Assembly: GCA_905234855.1 (NCBI GenBank)
Contig: CAJOIU010000001.1
Coordinates: 37,040-101,039 of the forward strand
DNA length: 64,000 nucleotides
Reading direction: 5' to 3'
From: an uncultured Oscillospiraceae bacterium
Lineage (GTDB): Bacteria; Bacillota; Clostridia; Oscillospirales; Oscillospiraceae
Numbering within the stretch: the stretch's first letter is position 1; every line of letters starts with the position of its first letter. The position numbers and the translations under genes are program-made. Shown in pieces: positions 59,794-64,000 of this stretch. Below the pieces are notes generated by a model. That model saw only the letters and a program-made list of their open reading frames with translations, did not search any database and was not told the origin of the DNA.

Positions 59794-62145
59794 TCACCAC
59801 AGCCCGCAGGCTAACCCGATCATGCGTACAATAAACGCCGCGACCCATGCGACGACGCATTGCCACAGTACTACATACAGCGCCCATTTGGTGCCCAATT
59901 CCCGGCGGATCGACGCGATGGCCGCCACGCAAGGCGTGTAGAGCAAGCTGAATACCAGCAGGGATGCTGCCGTGAGGGAAGTCATGACGGCGGTCACACC
60001 GCCTTCGCCGCCAAACAGGACCTCCAGCACGGAGACCACGCTCTCCTTGGCCATAAAGCCGCTCACGAGCGAGGTGACAATCCGCCAATCGCCCAGCCCC
60101 ACAGGTCGGAAAAGCGGCGCCAGCAGGCCGGAGATCGCGGCGAGGATGCTCTCGTGGGAGTCGCTTACCAGATTGAAGTGGAAATCGAAGCTTTTGAGGA
60201 ACCAGACCACGATGGTGGCGATGAGTATGACGGAAAAGGCCCGCTGCAGAAAGTCCTTGGACTTTTCCCACAGAAGCTGCGCCACGTTGCGGGCGCTGGG
60301 CATGCGGTAGTTGGGCAGCTCCATCACAAAGGGCACCGCCTCGCCGGTGAAGAGGGTCTTTTTATACAGCAGGGCGACCAAAACGGCGATCAGGATGCCG
60401 AGAACATAGAGACCTGTCATGATAAGACCGCCTTGATGCGGGAAGAAAGCGGCAACAAAAAACGCATAGATAGGAAGCTTTGCCGTGCAGCTCATAAAGG
60501 GCGTCAGCAGAATGGTCATCTTGCGATCCCGCTCGCTGGGCAGCGTCCGGGTGGACATGACAGCGGGAACCGTGCAGCCGAAGCCGATCAGCATCGGCAC
60601 GATGCTGCGCCCCGAAAGGCCGATCTTCCGCAGAAGCTTGTCCATAAAGAAGGCCACACGGGCGATATAGCCGCTGTCCTCCAGCAGCGAGAGGAAGAAA
60701 AACATGGTCACGATGATGGGCAGGAAGCTCAGAACGCTGCCCACGCCCTCGAATATTCCGTCCACGATCAGACCGTGGAGGGCGACGTTCACATGGGCGG
60801 CAGTCAGAGCGGCATCGGTCATGCCAGTCAGCCATTCGATGCCCATGGCAAGCAGATCCTGAAGCCACGCGCCGATCACGTTGAAGGTCAGATAGAACAC
60901 CAACCCCATAATGGCGATAAAGGTGGGGATCGCCGTATATTTGCCGGTCAAGACCCGATCGATCTTCTGGCTGCGCAGATGCTCTTTGCTCATCCGGGGC
61001 TTTATAACGCAGGCGTCGCAGACCTTTCGGATATAGGCAAATCGCATATCCGCCATGGCGGCGCTGCGATCCAGTCCGCGCTCGGTCTCCATCTGCAGAA
61101 CGATATGCGCCAATATCTCCTTCTCATTCTGATCCAGTCCGAGCTGCTCCAGAATCAGCTCGTCGCCCTCGATCAGCTTGCCGGCGACGAAACGCCCGGG
61201 AAGGTCGGCTTGCTTGGCGTGATCCTCGACGAGGTGGCGCACCGCATGGAGACAGCGGTGCACAGCGCCGCCGTTAGCGTCGCTGTCGCAGAAGTCTTGG
61301 CGAAGGGGCTTTTCCTGATACTTGGCGATATGGATCGCGTGCTTGACCAATTCGTCCACGCCTTGGTTTTTGGAAGCGGAGATCGGTACCACCGGCACCC
61401 CCAGCATGGCCTCCATGCGGTTGACGTCAATGGAGCCGCCGTTTCCTGTCACCTCGTCCATCATGTTCAGCGCCACCACCATGGGGATGTCCATTTCGAG
61501 AAGCTGCATGGTGAGATAGAGATTGCGCTCGATGTTCGTTGCGTCCACGATATTGATGATACCCTTGGGTTTGCTGTTCAGGACAAAATCACGGGACACC
61601 AGTTCTTCGCTGGAATAAGGGGACATGGAGTAGATGCCGGGCAGATCGGTGATGGCGGTGTCCCCGTAGCCGCGGATAGCGCCGTCCTTGCGGTCGACCG
61701 TCACGCCGGGGAAGTTTCCCACATGCTGGCTCGCACCGGTGAGCTGGTTGAACAGAGTCGTTTTGCCGCTGTTCTGATTGCCGACCAGAGCAAACGTCAG
61801 CGTTGTGCCATCCGGGAGCGGATCGCCGGTGCCTTTCGGGTGGAATTTTCCCTCTTCTCCTAAGCCGGGATGCGCCGCCTGCCTTTGCTTGGCGCTGGGC
61901 GCAGCCTTATCGGCTTGCTCCTCGGTGGGGGTCACGGCGATCTTTTCCGCGTCAGCCAGCCGCAGCGTAAGCTCGTAACCGTGGATGCGCAGCTCCATGG
62001 GGTCACCCATAGGGGCGAGCTTTATGAGCGTCACATTCACGCCGGGGATCATGCCCATGTCCAAAAAATGCTGCCGCAGCGCGCCTTCTCCGCCCACGGT
62101 AACGATCCGGGCGCTTTGCCCGGGCTTTAGCTCATTGAGGGTCAT
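59794..62145 (-). CDS. feoB: Ferrous iron transporter FeoB with N-terminal FeoA domain
   Basis: A 783-residue fusion. An SH3-like FeoA domain (residues 1-~75; GALRQHFLDMGMIPGVNV) is joined by a linker to the FeoB G domain, with G1 GNQNSGKTTLFN (~122), G3 DLPGIYS and G4 NMMD. The membrane part has two Gate modules and the GFGCTVPAVMSTRTLPSERDR signature. It imports Fe(II), suiting an anaerobe. ATG 62145 is chosen because GGGAGGAA lies upstream at a good distance; an in-frame TTG at 62181 would place that site inside the gene. It follows guaA by 55 bases on the same strand. Confidence 0.93.
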   Translation of the reverse strand: MTLNELKPGQSARIVTVGGEGALRQHFLDMGMIPGVNVTLIKLAPMGDPMELRIHGYELTLRLADAEKIAVTPTEEQADKAAPSAKQRQAAHPGLGEEGKFHPKGTGDPLPDGTTLTFALVGNQNSGKTTLFNQLTGASQHVGNFPGVTVDRKDGAIRGYGDTAITDLPGIYSMSPYSSEELVSRDFVLNSKPKGIINIVDATNIERNLYLTMQLLEMDIPMVVALNMMDEVTGNGGSIDVNRMEAMLGVPVVPISASKNQGVDELVKHAIHIAKYQEKPLRQDFCDSDANGGAVHRCLHAVRHLVEDHAKQADLPGRFVAGKLIEGDELILEQLGLDQNEKEILAHIVLQMETERGLDRSAAMADMRFAYIRKVCDACVIKPRMSKEHLRSQKIDRVLTGKYTAIPTFIAIMGLVFYLTFNVIGAWLQDLLAMGIEWLTGMTDAALTAAHVNVALHGLIVDGIFEGVGSVLSFLPIIVTMFFFLSLLEDSGYIARVAFFMDKLLRKIGLSGRSIVPMLIGFGCTVPAVMSTRTLPSERDRKMTILLTPFMSCTAKLPIYAFFVAAFFPHQGGLIMTGLYVLGILIAVLVALLYKKTLFTGEAVPFVMELPNYRMPSARNVAQLLWEKSKDFLQRAFSVILIATIVVWFLKSFDFHFNLVSDSHESILAAISGLLAPLFRPVGLGDWRIVTSLVSGFMAKESVVSVLEVLFGGEGGVTAVMTSLTAASLLVFSLLYTPCVAAIASIRRELGTKWALYVVLWQCVVAWVAAFIVRMIGLACGLW

Positions 62146-62200
62146 GGGTGTGTATTCCTCCCCAAACACGTTTGTTTTCAATGCTTTACGGGGTCAAAGG

Positions 62201-63181
62201 TCACTCCCATTCTATCGTCCCGCTGGGCTTGGGCGTCAAGTCATAAAGTACGCGGTTGACGCCGGGCACCTCGGCGGTGATCCGCGCGGTGATCTTATGC
62301 AGCACAGGATACGGGATCTCCTCGATGACGGCAGTCATGGCGTCGCGGGTGTTGACGGCGCGGATGATGACGGGCCAGTCGAAGGAGCGCTTGTTGTCCC
62401 GAACGCCGGTGGATTTGAAATCCGGCACGACGGTGAAATACTGCCATACCTTGCCGGCAAGACCGGCGATTTCAAACTCTTCGCGGAGGATCGCATCCGC
62501 CTCCCGCAGCGCCTCCAAACGGTCGCGGGTGATGGCGCCGAGGCAGCGCACGCCCAAGCCGGGGCCGGGGAAGGGCTGACGGTAAACCATGTTGTCCGGC
62601 AGGCCGAGGGCTTTGCCGACGACGCGGACTTCATCCTTGAAAAGGAATTTCAGCGGCTCCACGAGCTCAAATTGGAGATCCTCCGGCAGTCCGCCGACGT
62701 TATGGTGTGCCTTCACGGGGCCGCTTTCCAAGATGTCGGGATAGATCGTGCCCTGAGCGAGGAAGTCGATCCCCTCCAGCTTGCGGGCTTCCTCCTCGAA
62801 AACGCGGATAAATTCCGCGCCGATGATCTTCCGTTTCGTTTCGGGATCGGCTACGCCGGCGAGCTTGTCCAGAAAACGGTCAACGGCGTCCACATAAACG
62901 AGGTTCGCGTCCATCTGGTTGCGGAAAACGTCGATGACCTGCTCGGGCTCGCCCTTGCGCAGCAGGCCGTGATTGACGTGAACGCAGGTGAGCTGCTTGC
63001 CCACCGCTTTTATGAGCAGCGCGGCGACGACCGAGGAATCCACGCCGCCGGAAAGGGCGAGCAGTACCTTTTTGCTTCCGATCTGCGCCTTGAGCGCGGC
63101 GCATTGCTCCGCGATAAACGCCTCTGCCAGCGCCGCGGTCGTGATCCGTTCCATGGTTTCGGGACGCACATTGTTTGACAT
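62201..63181 (-). CDS. guaA: GMP synthase ATP-pyrophosphatase subunit without glutaminase domain
   Basis: A 326-residue protein corresponding only to the synthetase half of GMP synthase: the PP-loop [19 protein letters not shown] (~44-62), [21 protein letters not shown], and the C-terminal dimerisation domain ending [18 protein letters not shown]. The ~190-residue class I glutamine amidotransferase domain that precedes it in ordinary bacterial GuaA is absent. GGAGGG lies seven bases before ATG 63181, behind a good promoter, so the short form appears genuine. It must use free ammonia or a separate glutaminase subunit encoded elsewhere, as in archaea. Confidence 0.9.
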   Translation of the reverse strand: MSNNVRPETMERITTAALAEAFIAEQCAALKAQIGSKKVLLALSGGVDSSVVAALLIKAVGKQLTCVHVNHGLLRKGEPEQVIDVFRNQMDANLVYVDAVDRFLDKLAGVADPETKRKIIGAEFIRVFEEEARKLEGIDFLAQGTIYPDILESGPVKAHHNVGGLPEDLQFELVEPLKFLFKDEVRVVGKALGLPDNMVYRQPFPGPGLGVRCLGAITRDRLEALREADAILREEFEIAGLAGKVWQYFTVVPDFKSTGVRDNKRSFDWPVIIRAVNTRDAMTAVIEEIPYPVLHKITARITAEVPGVNRVLYDLTPKPSGTIEWE

Positions 63182-63217
63182 TGAAAGACCCTCCGAAAAT
63201 CTTATATTGTTGGTATG

Positions 63218-63246
63218 ATTATATCCGACTTTTTCCGCCTTGACAA
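63218..63246 (-). promoter_or_regulatory. Promoter of guaA
   Basis: On the minus strand: TTGTCA (63246-63241), exactly 17 bases, TATAAT (63223-63218). The leader to ATG 63181 is only about 30 bases, too short for a purine riboswitch. Confidence 0.75.
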
Positions 63247-63396
63247 GCGCTTTGCCGAGGGAATCGGGATAATTCGGAAGGACATTTTTCGTCATATCGG
63301 CAGATGTCATACGATGCATCCCCCCCGCATAAGGAGACACCGCAGATGCAAAGGCATCCGCGGCGCCATGCTTGGACGTATATCGGAGGGCCCGGT

Positions 63397-63993
63397 TTAT
63401 CGGTCGAAGGCAGGGTTGACAGCGTACACGTTGCGCTGATCCATGCGGTCGGCCGCAAGCCGCAGCGCCTCGCCGAAGCGCTGGAAATGGACGACCTCGC
63501 GCTCACGGAGGAAGCGGATCACATCGATGACGTCCGGGTCGTCGCACATGCGCAGGATATTGTCGTACGTCACGCGCGCCTTTTGCTCTGCGCCCATGTC
63601 CTCTGTCAGATCGGCGATGACGTCGCCTTTCACGGCAAATGCTGCCGCGTTATAGGGCCAGCCGCCGGCGGCCTGCGCGTAGACGCCCGCGGTGTGATCG
63701 ACAAAGTAGGTGTCGAAGCCTGCGGCCTTTACCTGCTCCACGGTCATATTGCGCGTAAGCTGATGGATAATGGTTCCCACCATTTCAAGATGGCCAAGTT
63801 CTTCTACTCCGATATCTGTAAGCGTAGCCTTTAGCTCAGGATAGGGCATAGAATAGCGCTGGCTCAGATATCGGATAGATGCGCCGAGCTCTCCGTCGGG
63901 ACCGCCGTACTGACTGATGATGAATTTTGCCAGCGCGGGATTCGGATTTTTGATGCGGATCGGGTATTGCAGCTTCTTTTCATATACAAACAT
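63397..63993 (-). CDS. cotJC: CotJC-like spore coat protein, manganese catalase family
   Basis: A 198-residue protein of the manganese-catalase/CotJC family. Carboxylate and histidine ligands of a dinuclear site are visible: EELGHLEM (~65), [15 protein letters not shown] (~137) and [10 protein letters not shown] (~165). [12 protein letters not shown] at the start is typical of CotJC. It is an inner spore-coat protein or spore catalase. ATG 63993 is near the window edge, so cotJA and cotJB, which usually precede it, would be outside. The 215 bases up to guaA hold only the guaA promoter and an imperfect hairpin near 63344-63367. Confidence 0.88.
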   Translation of the reverse strand: MFVYEKKLQYPIRIKNPNPALAKFIISQYGGPDGELGASIRYLSQRYSMPYPELKATLTDIGVEELGHLEMVGTIIHQLTRNMTVEQVKAAGFDTYFVDHTAGVYAQAAGGWPYNAAAFAVKGDVIADLTEDMGAEQKARVTYDNILRMCDDPDVIDVIRFLREREVVHFQRFGEALRLAADRMDQRNVYAVNPAFDR

Positions 63994-64000
63994 CAGCCCT

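Noticed and set aside
59860..61863. A 667-codon open frame on the plus strand
   Set aside because: It is the antisense shadow of feoB; the His/Gln/Arg-rich product has no motif.
63182..63396. Possible purine riboswitch upstream of guaA
   Set aside because: The promoter leaves only ~30 bases of leader, and no conserved purine-aptamer core or three-way junction is visible. The hairpin near 63344-63367 has a G-U pair and no T-tail.

Overview
The window reads as one contiguous chromosomal segment of a GC-rich, spore-forming member of the Clostridia (Firmicutes), most likely an anaerobic gut organism of the Oscillospiraceae type. Sporulation genes (ylbJ, yqfC-yqfD, spoVD, a cotJC-like coat catalase), a meso-diaminopimelate type MurE, a CIRCE element, SLH domains, a FeoA-FeoB fusion and AGGAGG-type ribosome binding sites support this. 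The family-level placement is inference from gene order and composition. No rRNA, tRNA, CRISPR array or intact insertion sequence was found.

Layout. 1-5672: the end of a GH25/SLH surface lysozyme, a Mrp-like ATPase, a degenerate CapA-like protein, and the sporulation genes ylbJ, yqfC and yqfD. 5691-11403: the conserved phoH-ybeY-era-yqzL-recO-mutS2 run; the 37-codon yqzL sits behind a stem-loop. 11540-15225: ptsH (HPr), then uvrC-rsmD-coaD and a coiled-coil gene, closed by a strong terminator. 15488-26687: the division and cell-wall cluster mraZ-rsmH-ftsL-spoVD-murE-mraY-ftsW-murG-ftsQ-ftsZ, with murF, murD, murC, murB and ftsA absent.

26757-36469 is a leftward accessory block: a sodium:neurotransmitter-type symporter, an MBL-fold hydrolase, a membrane protein fused to a cytidylate-kinase-like domain, and a tight five-gene catabolic operon. 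In transcription order the operon is BKACE, a 3-hydroxyacyl-CoA-type dehydrogenase, a cupin, a CoA-transferase and an old-yellow-enzyme reductase, with a divergent LysR gene beside it. This operon is the best candidate for an undescribed pathway: oxidation of a 3-hydroxy acid, acetyl-CoA-dependent cleavage of the beta-keto acid, CoA recycling and an enoate reduction.

37500-48800 shows heavy remodelling. It holds a LysR gene that lost its N-terminal helices where it abuts an esterase gene, an orphan promoter, a TetR/lon divergent promoter with two matching operators plus a CIRCE element, fragments of a GH2 beta-galactosidase and an HD-GYP gene flanking a MATE transporter, a YolD/Y-family polymerase pair, and a flavin-reductase/PCP_red fusion.

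49041-59490 is a glycoside-use operon: GH3, a 57-residue membrane protein, a GPH-family symporter, a domain-permuted GH3 with membrane segments at both ends, beta-phosphoglucomutase, and a GH65 phosphorylase. It ends in a 17-codon remnant of a sugar kinase. 59634-63993 (minus strand) carries ferrous iron uptake (feoB and a Cys-rich partner), a GMP synthase lacking the glutaminase domain, and the spore-coat catalase gene.
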